DNA of 38,947 nt, taken from the NCBI GenBank assembly GCA_010027825.1, contig RGUK01000005.1:1-38947 (forward strand). Direction: 5' to 3'. The stretch comes from a bacterium. GTDB taxonomy: Bacteria; Dependentiae; Babeliae; Babeliales; RVW-14. The position numbers were made by a program, and so were the translations under genes. The notes under the pieces were generated by a model. It ran no database searches. It was not told the DNA's origin and was given only the letters and a program-made list of their open reading frames with translations. This document shows, piece by piece, positions 21,546 through 29,352 of the stretch; the first letter of the stretch is position 1, and every line of letters begins with the position of its first letter.

Positions 21546-21735
21546 TCGCTGGAGTGTTTTGGCCGTGATGGCGGCCGTGTTGTGTTCTGGGTTGTTGTTA
21601 TTTTCTGGACTGGCGGCGGCAGAACATAAAAATCGCACCATTGCGCAACCCAGTGCGGGCGCGGTTTCGGCCGGGCACACAACGTACGCTGTGCCTGATA
21701 GCTCAACGGTAGAGCGGCCGGCTGTTAACCGGTAG
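21526..21735 (+). CDS. Small exported protein overlapping a tRNA
   Basis: The ATG follows AAAGGAG at ideal spacing. The 69-aa product has a hydrophobic N-terminal segment (about 11-31, VLAVMAAVLCSGLLLFSGLA) ending in AAAE, like a signal peptide, and a short polar remainder. The last 15 codons run into the tRNA-Asn, and the stop TAG is in the tRNA sequence itself. The small, overlapping exported gene beside a holin-like gene is reminiscent of a spanin arrangement, but the protein lacks clear spanin marks. Confidence 0.6.
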   Translation: MTQIVRNRWSVLAVMAAVLCSGLLLFSGLAAAEHKNRTIAQPSAGAVSAGHTTYAVPDSSTVERPAVNR

Positions 21736-21763
21736 GTTGTAGGTTCGAATCCTACTCAGGCAG
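21692..21763 (+). tRNA. tRNA-Asn (anticodon GTT)
   Basis: The full cloverleaf is visible. The acceptor stem is TGCCTGA/TCAGGCA, seven perfect pairs. The D stem is GCTC/GAGC, the anticodon stem GCCGG/CCGGT with loop CTGTTAA, the T stem GTAGG/CCTAC with loop TTCGAAT, and the discriminator base is G. Length is 72 nt, and CCA is not encoded. The U-start and G discriminator match bacterial tRNA-Asn. The first 44 nt overlap the end of the 21526 gene, so the transcript cannot be both fully translated and intact as a tRNA. Confidence 0.95.
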
Positions 21764-21780
21764 TTGTATAGAGGCCGGGC

Positions 21781-23055
21781 ATGGATGTGCTGTCACTGCT
21801 GAATCCGTTATCGTGGCCGTCTGGGCCGGTTACAGAACAGCCGGCATATCACGCGGGTAATGCGCTGGGTTGGTTGTATCAAACAAATAAGCAAGCTTCG
21901 ACGAATCATGCGTTGACGGGCCGCCTGTACGTCTCGAAATCAGGCTGGCTGTTGCTTTCGGTGCCCAATGCGTTGGTGCGGGGCCTGTACGACGCGCTTA
22001 TGGCCCCTGGCGCCGAGTTGCCTCGGGCGGGCACGCTAAATGTGCCAAACGTCGCCAGTGATACGTTAAACGCGCATATTTCGGTCATGACGGCGGATGA
22101 AGTTAAACAAATTGGCGCGGATAAAATTAATGAACGCGGCCACACGGCGAGTTACTCGTTAGGGCAATTAAAAGAAATTACGCCGCGCAACATCGACGGT
22201 GTAAGTAAAGTTTGGGCGTTGCAGATTACGTCGCCCATGCTGGCAGCCATTCGCAAAAGTTATGGCCTGTCGCCGTTTCTAAATGATCATCCGTTTCATA
22301 TTACGGTCGCGGTCCGGCGCAAAAAAGTTTTGCAGGATAACAACGTTAGTAAAGCCGCCGCGGAGAACAAATCCGACAATATAGATTGCAACCAATTAAT
22401 TGCAGGAGTTCAGCATGAGCACAAACACGCCGCCGATGACCAAAACGCCGAAGAAGTTGCCGAAGATCATTTGCACTCAGCCGCCCAGCCCGACAAAAAC
22501 CTCGAACAAGTAACGCCGCGAATTATTGATGACCTGCGTCGGGCCAAAGAACATTCTGACAATAAACAATATCCGCAAAAAACGGATATTTTGCGGCGGC
22601 TAATGAACAAAGCGCCCGCAGACTGGGTAATTGACGATAGCAGTACATATCACAAAGGCATTACGCACACGCCAACAAAATTTAAATTTCACATTCACCC
22701 GTCGGCGATTCCTTCGAGCGTAAAAGCCGCTACTGAAAAATCGGGCAGCGTGTATTTAAATGCGCTGCGCAACTCGTTTGGCGCGCACCAGCCGGTGGTT
22801 TACAACAGCCGGCAAAGTTTTCTTGAAAACATTCAAAACCATTTATATCAAGTCAAGCAGCGCGGCGATTTCGTTCGGACAGCGCGCCGAAACTACGAAA
22901 ATTATCAGGCGGCGCACAACTCGCGGTATAAATATCAACAGGCGCTAAAAGCGCTAAAAAATCAACGAACAAATGACGACGTGTTAGACGACGTACTTGA
23001 AGACTACGGGCAGCCGCTGATTGACTCCTTAAACATTTTTAAGGGAAAAAAATGA
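21781..23055 (+). CDS. 2H-phosphoesterase-like protein with long C-terminal extension
   Basis: The 424-aa protein has two H-x-S/T motifs in its N-terminal domain. AHISVM gives H99-I-S101, and HPFHITVAV gives H173-I-T175, each at the end of a strand and about 74 residues apart. This is the signature of 2H (LigT-like) phosphoesterases, which act on 2'-5' or cyclic phosphodiester bonds. Some phage members, such as the anti-CBASS protein Acb1, degrade cyclic nucleotides used in host defence. The C-terminal 240 residues are charged, His-rich near 210-235 and helical, ending in a coiled-coil-like part. It starts 17 nt after the tRNA and overlaps the next gene by 4 nt. Confidence 0.75.
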   Translation: MDVLSLLNPLSWPSGPVTEQPAYHAGNALGWLYQTNKQASTNHALTGRLYVSKSGWLLLSVPNALVRGLYDALMAPGAELPRAGTLNVPNVASDTLNAHISVMTADEVKQIGADKINERGHTASYSLGQLKEITPRNIDGVSKVWALQITSPMLAAIRKSYGLSPFLNDHPFHITVAVRRKKVLQDNNVSKAAAENKSDNIDCNQLIAGVQHEHKHAADDQNAEEVAEDHLHSAAQPDKNLEQVTPRIIDDLRRAKEHSDNKQYPQKTDILRRLMNKAPADWVIDDSSTYHKGITHTPTKFKFHIHPSAIPSSVKAATEKSGSVYLNALRNSFGAHQPVVYNSRQSFLENIQNHLYQVKQRGDFVRTARRNYENYQAAHNSRYKYQQALKALKNQRTNDDVLDDVLEDYGQPLIDSLNIFKGKK

Positions 23056-23369
23056 GCGCAGACGAAAAAGAGCCTGCGTGGCCAATTTTGACGCGGCTAA
23101 ATAAATTTTTACGCCCGCAGTCTGCTCCTGCGCCGACTACACCCGCGACCCCCGAAATACCGAAAAGCACGTTGACGGTGGTGGATTATTTAAAAGCTTG
23201 GAAAACACTGCAGGGGGTGCCGGTCGAGCAATTGGGCGCGCTGGCTATTCTCATTCCGTTAACCGTATTTTTTGCGATCAGCGGGTTGATTGCTTGGGTT
23301 GTAATTTTTATCGGTTTTGTTTTGCGGCTGCTGTGGTTGATTTTATTCCGGCGGCGCAAAGGTTCGTAA
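23052..23369 (+). CDS. Small membrane protein with Pro-rich N-terminus
   Basis: This 105-aa product overlaps the previous gene by 4 nt. A Pro/Thr-rich region at about 20-40 is followed by one or two hydrophobic helices at about 62-96 (LAILIPLTVFFAISGLIAW, VVIFIGFVLRLLWLILF) and a basic tail RRRKG. The topology suggests an inner-membrane protein with a cytoplasmic tail. No family is recognised. Confidence 0.65.
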   Translation: MSADEKEPAWPILTRLNKFLRPQSAPAPTTPATPEIPKSTLTVVDYLKAWKTLQGVPVEQLGALAILIPLTVFFAISGLIAWVVIFIGFVLRLLWLILFRRRKGS

Positions 23370-23370
23370 C

Positions 23371-24438
23371 ATGAATTTAAATGTATGGCGCGCTGTTCCG
23401 GACAATGTTGCGCGCATGGTGCCGGCCGCTGTGGGATTAAAAACCGCACACAACATTGCGGCCCATAATACGGTCCATCAAACGGCGACAGTTACTGTTA
23501 CGTGGCAGCCCGCGGACAAAACTGTGTCGATCTACGGCGCCGATGTTAGCCCCGCCGCGCAGGAAAAATACGCCAACGCGTATCACCAGTTGTTTCCGAG
23601 CATGCGCGTCTTGTTTGATCCGCCGCGCGCTCTGGATTACGAGCACGACGTGATTATTAAACGCGCGTACATTCCAATGCTGACGCCGTTGCTTGACAAC
23701 ACTCAAAAAATTCTGGGCGGACCAACACCGTTAACAAATGCTCTCGTGACGGGTGCGATGGCCGGCGGTTTAGGTTACGGCGCGGGAACTTTAGCGGAAA
23801 ACCTATTTCCAGAGCGTTACGTGCAGCGCGGCAGGCTCCGAAAAACGTTGGGCATGCTGGGGCTACTTAGCGGAGCAGGTTTTGGAACATTAAACGCCTA
23901 CTCTAACGCGCGCGCGACGACGCCCCACGACGAATTTTGGCGCGCGCCGGTGTTCCATACGATTCGCGGATTTGGCATTCGAAATGACATGCCGCCAGTT
24001 GCCGCGCAGGCTAAGCAGGCAAATTTTGGCTTTGCTGACGACAATGACGATTTTAACGCTAGTGGCGTATTTGACGTGCCAGAACATTTGCATCAGCCCG
24101 TAATTCCGGTGGCGCACTTCAATCAAGCGATATGGCGCGACACGGCGCTTGGCGCAGTAAATGGTTTTAATAATCACACGCCGCCCGCATACGCCGCCGC
24201 AACCACGGGCTTAATGACCGGAATTAGTTCCGTCAAACGATCGCCGATTATTAGTCCTGCGGATGTAATTCACGGCATTGCTTCAGCCGGCGTCGGGCTT
24301 GCGACCGCTAATATTGCCGGCCGGGCGCTTTCGGCAATGGCCGGCTTAACACCGGCCGGACAGGAAAAATTACAAGACATGGGGTTGTGGGGCGGCATGA
24401 TGCACGCAATTGCGCCGGCGATATTAGGTATTCATTAA
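23371..24438 (+). CDS. Putative virion protein with Gly-zipper helical hairpin
   Basis: The 355-aa product starts one nt after the previous stop. It has a central hairpin of two small-residue helices at about 125-142 and 158-175 joined by FPERYVQRGRLRKT. The same layout of a Gly/Ala helix, an acidic-to-basic Arg-rich loop and a second Gly/Ala helix occurs in the 8432 protein. C-terminal Ala/Gly helices near 270-285 and 305-330 follow an acidic loop (FADDNDDF). No enzyme motif is seen. A membrane-inserting virion protein is the best guess. Confidence 0.7.
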   Translation: MNLNVWRAVPDNVARMVPAAVGLKTAHNIAAHNTVHQTATVTVTWQPADKTVSIYGADVSPAAQEKYANAYHQLFPSMRVLFDPPRALDYEHDVIIKRAYIPMLTPLLDNTQKILGGPTPLTNALVTGAMAGGLGYGAGTLAENLFPERYVQRGRLRKTLGMLGLLSGAGFGTLNAYSNARATTPHDEFWRAPVFHTIRGFGIRNDMPPVAAQAKQANFGFADDNDDFNASGVFDVPEHLHQPVIPVAHFNQAIWRDTALGAVNGFNNHTPPAYAAATTGLMTGISSVKRSPIISPADVIHGIASAGVGLATANIAGRALSAMAGLTPAGQEKLQDMGLWGGMMHAIAPAILGIH

Positions 24439-24509
24439 AACATTGGTTGCTTGTGCGCGGCGTCAAAATCCTCGACAATAGTAGTTGACATTTTTACAAG
24501 GAAATTAAC

Positions 24510-24887
24510 ATGACAACGACTGCGCCCAAAAAATCTGTTCGGACGGTATGCGAAGAGCTTCGGGTGTTAAACTCCGCCGCCGACGACGCCAATCTTAACA
24601 ATTTGTTGAATTGGCTTACGCCTGAGTTTTGGACTCTCGCGGTTGGGTCGATTGGCAACATCACGACAGTGCTGGTGTTGCTGGGTTGGGTCAATCGCGG
24701 CCAGGCCGAAGAGTTAACAAAAATTGTTACGGCGTTGATTGGTGCCACGCAAGTCATTGTGCTGAATACGGCGCTGCTGTGGAAGTACTTATCTGGCCGG
24801 CAGCAGCTGCGCGCGCAGTTGCTAGACGCTAAGTACCGGTACATGGAAGCAGTGACGTTAGAAAAATTGCGCGAGCTGCATTACTAA
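24510..24887 (+). CDS. Small membrane protein, two predicted helices
   Basis: The 125-aa protein has hydrophobic stretches at about 42-60 and 69-92 and a charged helical C-terminus (LLDAKYRYMEAVTLEKLREL). The ATG follows CAAGGAAA by seven nt, and the stop TAA shares its last base with the ATG of the next gene, so the two are probably translated together. The size would fit a holin or tail-associated membrane protein. Confidence 0.65.
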   Translation: MTTTAPKKSVRTVCEELRVLNSAADDANLNNLLNWLTPEFWTLAVGSIGNITTVLVLLGWVNRGQAEELTKIVTALIGATQVIVLNTALLWKYLSGRQQLRAQLLDAKYRYMEAVTLEKLRELHY

Positions 24888-25315
24888 TGAAGCCGCAAGA
24901 GCTGCAAAAACGGATTGAACTGTCGCCGGCGTTGCGCGGTTTGGCGGATCAGCTGTCAAACGAACTGGTTTTCCGAGCTGATGCGTCGGCGCAGTTCAGT
25001 CCGCTATTGATCGTCACTATTCTTTCGATGTGCGTGCAGCTTTTCATCTATTGCAATCCGAAAAAACCGGAAGAGCTCAAACAAAATATTCGCAATATTC
25101 GAACGCTGAGGCCCGCGCGGTTGTTTCGTTTGCGGCGCCGGTCGAAAGTTCTTTGGCAGAATTGGTGCGAAGAAAACAACTATAAATCAGCAGTTGTAAA
25201 TCCAATTTTTGCCGCATTGCTTGAACTCGGCGATTCGGCTGATGACGCGGCGCTAGACGAACTTATCGCAATTGCGCACAGCGAACAAGATCCTTCTGCC
25301 GGAGACGACGCATGA
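24887..25315 (+). CDS. Unknown protein with one hydrophobic helix
   Basis: The 142-aa product is translationally coupled to both neighbours (1-nt overlap upstream, 4-nt downstream). It has a hydrophobic segment at about 40-57 (LLIVTILSMCVQLFIYCN) and then a very basic stretch (RPARLFRLRRRSK) and an acidic C-terminus. It may be membrane-attached. No family is recognised. Confidence 0.65.
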   Translation: MKPQELQKRIELSPALRGLADQLSNELVFRADASAQFSPLLIVTILSMCVQLFIYCNPKKPEELKQNIRNIRTLRPARLFRLRRRSKVLWQNWCEENNYKSAVVNPIFAALLELGDSADDAALDELIAIAHSEQDPSAGDDA

Positions 25316-26136
25316 CGCGAGCCAAAAAAACAGCTGCGGCTGCAGATCACGTCTTGCCGCCAGCTGAAATTTTAAAGAAGCTGTACAAACTCGGTTATTT
25401 CGTTGACAAGTCTTGGGCGGACGTTAAAAAAATTAACGGCTCAGAACTGGCGACGGCTGTAAAAGCGTATCAAACGTTTAACGGGCTTGAGCCGACCGGG
25501 CGAGTGGGGCCAAAAACAGCGCATCGAATTGGTCGGCGGCGTTGCGGCTTGCCGGACTTTAATTTTGCGGCGGCCGGGACCGTGTGCAAATGGCCGATGC
25601 AAAAAATCTCGTATTATCAGGAAATTAAGCTTCCTGGTTTGACGCGCGCTCAAATAGCCGAAGCGTATGACATCGCGTTTTCACAGTGGGCAGAAGTTTG
25701 TAACATTGAGCCGCAGCTCGTGGACACGCCGGATCGCGCAAACATTTATGCGCGGTCAGGTACGGGAAAAGCGTGCGGTCTTGATGATCGGGGCGGGACG
25801 TTGGCGTGGAGCGAATTGCCGTGTGGTGTTGCGGAAAACATCCAGCTCGACCAGATGTTTGACGAAGACGAAGCTTGGAGTTTTAACATGGCAATTGCCG
25901 TAATTTGCCATGAGTTGGGGCATGCGTTGGGTTTGCCTCATTTAAACGCGGGCAACCTGATGGCGCCGTATTACGACCCCAACATTACGTATCCGCAAAA
26001 AGACGATGTGACAGAAATTGTTAAACTATACGGAAAACGAACAAAAAAGTATCCAATTACAAAAGACGCTGCGCTAAAAATTGGCGGCGCGATTACAATT
26101 AATGGTCGACCTTACGTACTCGTTCCGCAGACATAA
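25312..26136 (+). CDS. Matrixin metalloprotease zymogen with peptidoglycan-binding domain
   Basis: The 274-aa product combines a peptidoglycan-binding type 1 domain at about 18-72 (LKKLYKLGYF, VKAYQTFNGLEPTGRVGPKT) with a matrixin (M10) catalytic domain. Between them lies RRCGLPDF, with Cys78 matching the cysteine switch (PRCGxPD) that keeps matrix metalloproteases inactive until cleaved. The zinc site is HELGHALGLPH at 200-210 with Met217 in NLMAPYY as the Met-turn. All key residues are intact. There is no obvious signal peptide. Targets could be host envelope proteins or virion proteins during maturation. Confidence 0.93.
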   Translation: MTRAKKTAAAADHVLPPAEILKKLYKLGYFVDKSWADVKKINGSELATAVKAYQTFNGLEPTGRVGPKTAHRIGRRRCGLPDFNFAAAGTVCKWPMQKISYYQEIKLPGLTRAQIAEAYDIAFSQWAEVCNIEPQLVDTPDRANIYARSGTGKACGLDDRGGTLAWSELPCGVAENIQLDQMFDEDEAWSFNMAIAVICHELGHALGLPHLNAGNLMAPYYDPNITYPQKDDVTEIVKLYGKRTKKYPITKDAALKIGGAITINGRPYVLVPQT

Positions 26137-26154
26137 TCTTGCCTTGGAGGGTTT

Positions 26155-26445
26155 ATGACCAGTTTTCAAGTAATTTGCGCCGTAATTTTTGCGGCATTAG
26201 TGTGTGTGACGTACTGGCAGCCGATTGTTGCTGCCGTTACTCGGTTGTTGCACGCCGGCGCCGGTTTAACTGAAACACCGGAAGTTAAAAATTCGGTGGC
26301 GGTGGCGTTGGTAAAAGATGTCTTGGCAGTTACTCAACTGCGCGACAAGTTGGCCGCCGAGCAGTGCAAAGAAGGTGTTGAGGCGTGCACCGTGCTTTTA
26401 CGGGTATTAGTTGAATACAAAGAACCGTCAAAGGGTGTTGTATGA
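26155..26445 (+). CDS. Small membrane-anchored protein
   Basis: A TTGGAGGG ribosome binding site precedes the ATG. The 96-aa product has an N-terminal hydrophobic helix (about 4-22, VICAVIFAALVCVTYW) and an amphipathic tail with two Cys. It follows the matrixin gene and overlaps the next gene by 4 nt. It may be a bitopic membrane partner of one of its neighbours; the function is unknown. Confidence 0.65.
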   Translation: MTSFQVICAVIFAALVCVTYWQPIVAAVTRLLHAGAGLTETPEVKNSVAVALVKDVLAVTQLRDKLAAEQCKEGVEACTVLLRVLVEYKEPSKGVV

Positions 26446-26912
26446 TCCGAAAAATTGCTCCTAAAATTTTGCTCTTAGTTTCTGGCATTTTATTGTTGGT
26501 GTCGTTTGTTTTCCCGAACGGCGCCACGTTTGCCAAAAAACCGGTACCGCCAGTGGTTCCGACTCCGGTTGTCACGCCGAGCGACGAAACCATTAGCAAA
26601 ATCTTGCTGACCGCGACGTCCGAAGACCGGCAGCGGATCCACGATGTGTATTCGGCCGCGGCGGTGGTGTTGCAGCGGGATGCGACTAACGCGCAGCGCC
26701 TGACTACGACTGAACAGTGGTCGAGTGCTCACGCGCACATCCTGCAATTGGCGATCGACACTCCGGGTAAATATCCCGGACTTGACTCGGCAATTGAGGC
26801 GGTTTTCCGGGCCGCAGTCGGCACAGACGATGTTGCTTCGATTACGCCTGAGATCAGCAAAAAGTTAATTCATGCGTGCGAGGTTGTTGCTGCGTCCGCG
26901 CGGAAATCGTAA
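26442..26912 (+). CDS. Exported or membrane-anchored protein with Pro linker
   Basis: The 156-aa product has a basic start and hydrophobic segment (about 8-26, ILLLVSGILLLVSFVF), a Pro/Val linker (PVPPVVPTPVVTP) at about 34-46, and a helical domain. This architecture of an anchor, a stiff linker and a soluble domain suits a protein that reaches into the periplasm. The next gene, a papain-like protease, begins 23 nt later. Confidence 0.65.
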   Translation: MIRKIAPKILLLVSGILLLVSFVFPNGATFAKKPVPPVVPTPVVTPSDETISKILLTATSEDRQRIHDVYSAAAVVLQRDATNAQRLTTTEQWSSAHAHILQLAIDTPGKYPGLDSAIEAVFRAAVGTDDVASITPEISKKLIHACEVVAASARKS

Positions 26913-26935
26913 TCACCATTTAGGGAGAGCGTCGC

Positions 26936-27967
26936 ATGACTGCCGAGCAGCCGCAATTTTTCGAGAACGTATATGACGTCGTAGCCGCGTACGAAAAAGG
27001 TTTCGTCGGGGCGTACAGCAATCGGGAAGCCGTTGAAGCGCTGCGGGATCAGATCCGGGCCGCCGGCGGTATTCCTGATGGCGCCATGGCGTGCGCTGAA
27101 TACAAGCTCGAAGACACGGGCAAAGGTAAATTAAGTTTGCCCGTGGTTGAGATTATTAAACTTTACCCAGACTGTCTACCGGGCGGCGCGCAGGGTCGGG
27201 GTGATTGCGTCAGTTGGTCAAGCCGGAACGCGTGCTTGGGCACCATGTGCTGCGAGATTACGAGCGGGCGGCCGGACAACACGTCTGGCCGGCTGGAAGG
27301 CGCTCCGAGCGTTAGCGATGCCGGCCGGCTTTCGGGCGTGCTTAGCACCGAGGCAATTTACAACTGGCGGCGGCACGGCGGCGATGGCTGGAGCTGTGCG
27401 GAAGCGGCTCAAGTGTTGTTAAACGACAGCGGGTTGTGGCTTCGGCAGGCGTACCCTGAAATTAAAGTCGACTTTACAACGTATAGCGCCAAAAATGCTG
27501 GAATTTACGGCTCTAATACGCCCCCGGACTCGTGGCGCGAAATTGGCAAAGTGCATTTAGTTCAGACGGTAACAGAAGTTGAAAATTTTGAATCCTTGCG
27601 TGATCTGTTGCACAACGGGTACTGCATTTCGTCGTGCGGCGGCGAATCGTTTTCCGACCAGAAAGACGAAAACGGCTATTCCAAACGTACGTCTAAAGGT
27701 TGGGCGCACGCAATGGCCTATTTAGGCGTAGATGACCGCGACGAAATTAAGAAAATTTATGGCGAGCCGTTGGTGTTGCTCCAGCAGAGTTGGGGGGATT
27801 GGAACTCCGGCGGCAGTCGAGTTTTGGGTACGAATATTGACATTCCGGTCGGCGCATTTTGGGTGAAATGGTCAGACATTAAGAATCGTTACATGGTGGC
27901 GATCTCGGGTGTTAATGGATGGCCGCCGAAGAAACTGAAGTCGTTTGGGGCGCTCGGCAACATTTAA
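26936..27967 (+). CDS. Papain-like (C1 family) cysteine protease
   Basis: A GGGAGAG ribosome binding site precedes the ATG. The 343-aa protein has the C1 landmarks in order. GRGDCVSWSSRNA places the nucleophile at Cys91, GWAHAMAYLGVDD places His258, and QQSWGDWNSGG matches the NSWG block. In papain the residue before SWG is the catalytic Asn; here it is Gln284, an unusual change that may lower activity or be replaced by Asn290. There is no signal peptide, so it may be carried in the virion or act on cytoplasmic proteins. Phage and giant-virus C1 proteases of this kind are not well studied. Confidence 0.85.
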   Translation: MTAEQPQFFENVYDVVAAYEKGFVGAYSNREAVEALRDQIRAAGGIPDGAMACAEYKLEDTGKGKLSLPVVEIIKLYPDCLPGGAQGRGDCVSWSSRNACLGTMCCEITSGRPDNTSGRLEGAPSVSDAGRLSGVLSTEAIYNWRRHGGDGWSCAEAAQVLLNDSGLWLRQAYPEIKVDFTTYSAKNAGIYGSNTPPDSWREIGKVHLVQTVTEVENFESLRDLLHNGYCISSCGGESFSDQKDENGYSKRTSKGWAHAMAYLGVDDRDEIKKIYGEPLVLLQQSWGDWNSGGSRVLGTNIDIPVGAFWVKWSDIKNRYMVAISGVNGWPPKKLKSFGALGNI

Positions 27968-27979
27968 TCGCGCGGCCTA

Positions 27980-28008
27980 TTGATTTGTTGCGGCAAACAA
28001 CTTAAAAA
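27980..28008 (+). promoter_or_regulatory. Possible sigma70-type promoter
   Basis: TTGATT at 27980-27985 and TAAAAA at 28003-28008 are separated by 17 nt in the 85-nt gap before the 28053 gene. This is motif matching only; the short inverted repeat TTGTT-GCGGCA-AACAA lies in the spacer. Confidence 0.35.
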
Positions 28009-28052
28009 TTTGAACCGCACCGCCGGAAATATCAAAATATAGAGGTTTCAAC

Positions 28053-28436
28053 ATGTTTAATTGGATTATGACATGGTTTGTGGCGTTATTCTCGTGGGCG
28101 GTGCCGCATGCCAATATTCCGCCCCACAAAGACTATATCGGCGTGGTCGCAGCAGAGGTTGCTTACGCTGCTACATTGGCTAGCCGCGTTCCAGATGCCC
28201 CGCCGCGCGTCGACCCGAAGAATTGCGCCACCTGCGGCGGCACCGGCAGAGTTCCCTCCGGCGACGGTCAAGGCTGGACAAAATGCCCGGCGTGCCAGTC
28301 GAAATCTGCTGTAGCGCCCGTCGCGCCGATATCGCCGGCACGCGCGCTGTTACCGCAGCCGTACGAAGTTAAGCAGCCAAAAGCTGAGCCGAACCGCTAT
28401 AAGCCGCAGGTAACGGGAACCCATACAAATAAATAA
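28053..28436 (+). CDS. Membrane-anchored protein with DnaJ-type zinc knuckle
   Basis: The ATG follows AGAGGT. The 127-aa product has an N-terminal hydrophobic helix (about 3-18, WIMTWFVALFSWAV) and a central CATCGGTGRVP...KCPAC element at about 58-81. Two CxxC pairs with the Gly-rich CxxCxGxG form resemble a single DnaJ-like zinc-binding unit. The C-terminus is Pro/Lys-rich. The zinc unit may bind an unfolded protein or simply stabilise the fold. Confidence 0.7.
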   Translation: MFNWIMTWFVALFSWAVPHANIPPHKDYIGVVAAEVAYAATLASRVPDAPPRVDPKNCATCGGTGRVPSGDGQGWTKCPACQSKSAVAPVAPISPARALLPQPYEVKQPKAEPNRYKPQVTGTHTNK

Positions 28437-28448
28437 GGTGAGGTAAGC

Positions 28449-28937
28449 ATGCCGGCGGTTACGGGAAAATGTTACACGTTTCGCGGTTTAAAATTTTACG
28501 CAAAAAATGGATTCGTCTGTTTGCACGACGAAAGCACAGGCGAATTTTTTGTGTTAACGCGTAAAGAATTTCTGCAACGCGCCCAAGCGTTGTCGGACGA
28601 GGTAAAACGACTGCGGCACATCGCCGCCGTCACTCCCGCTAAAGCCGCGTGGTTGTCGGCAGATCGCATGGATTTGCAGTGCGCAATTGATAACATGATT
28701 GAGTGCACAAAAGAAGCGAAAGAACAGGGCGACAGGAACGACCCGGCGGTGGATGCTTGGTTTATGCGGCATCGACCCGGCCGTAGAAGTAAAATATCGC
28801 TGACAAATAACGCAAATTTCAAATCGGCTCCGCCGGCTGAATTACCGCGAGGAAAAGACACCGGAAAATACGTTACGCCTGATTTTTCCGCGACTGCTGC
28901 GCCGGCTAAAAAACTCATTCTGCCGGGAGATTACTGA
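28449..28937 (+). CDS. Unknown 162-aa protein
   Basis: The GAGG ribosome binding site at 28439-28442 is six nt before the ATG. The N-terminal third is a beta-rich segment (YTFRGLKFYAKNGFVCLHD, EFFVLTRKEFLQRA) and the middle is helical. The C-terminus is Pro/Ala-rich and extended. No family is recognised. It ends 1 nt before the next gene, so it belongs to the run of small genes leading to the RNA polymerase. Confidence 0.65.
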   Translation: MPAVTGKCYTFRGLKFYAKNGFVCLHDESTGEFFVLTRKEFLQRAQALSDEVKRLRHIAAVTPAKAAWLSADRMDLQCAIDNMIECTKEAKEQGDRNDPAVDAWFMRHRPGRRSKISLTNNANFKSAPPAELPRGKDTGKYVTPDFSATAAPAKKLILPGDY

Positions 28938-28938
28938 T

Positions 28939-29352
28939 ATGGATTTAACCGATAAAGAAGCTTTCCGGCTTGGGTTTTTAGCTCGGTGCGCGGAAGAGGG
29001 TTTGCATGGCGCGCAGCTGCAGGAACGTATTAAGTCCGCAGCAGAAAAACAAGCGATTTGGCCGGTTTTATTGGGTTTAGGCGGCCTTACACTCGCCGGC
29101 CAAGCGATAACTGGCGGATTGAGCAAGGCAATTGACTCCACTGCTTTGCTGGCCGGCACTGTTCCCGCGGCGGGTTTGGCTCTTGGTTCGGGGCTGGGTT
29201 ACGGTGTTGCGCGCGCCACAGAACCCAACATCACTGATGACGATATTAAGTCGCAAGAACTAGCCGACACGTATCGAATTTACGCTGATCGGGCCCGGGC
29301 GAAGAGTAAAGCGCGTAAATACCGACAGGCAAAACTCGATGGCAACATTTAA
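28939..29352 (+). CDS. Small phage protein with FRLGFLARCAEEGL N-terminal motif
   Basis: The 137-aa product has an N-terminal helix FRLGFLARCAEEGLHGAQL followed by KSAAEKQA, a form seen at the start of various uncharacterised phage proteins. Two Gly/Ala-rich hydrophobic segments at about 37-58 and 68-90 follow, then a basic helical tail. It may insert in a membrane or be a virion component. It overlaps the next gene by 14 nt. Confidence 0.65.
   Translation: MDLTDKEAFRLGFLARCAEEGLHGAQLQERIKSAAEKQAIWPVLLGLGGLTLAGQAITGGLSKAIDSTALLAGTVPAAGLALGSGLGYGVARATEPNITDDDIKSQELADTYRIYADRARAKSKARKYRQAKLDGNI

Noticed and set aside
24483..24488. TTGACA before the 24510 gene as a -35 box
   Set aside because: No -10 element lies at the right distance before the start codon; the next AT-rich block is the ribosome binding region.
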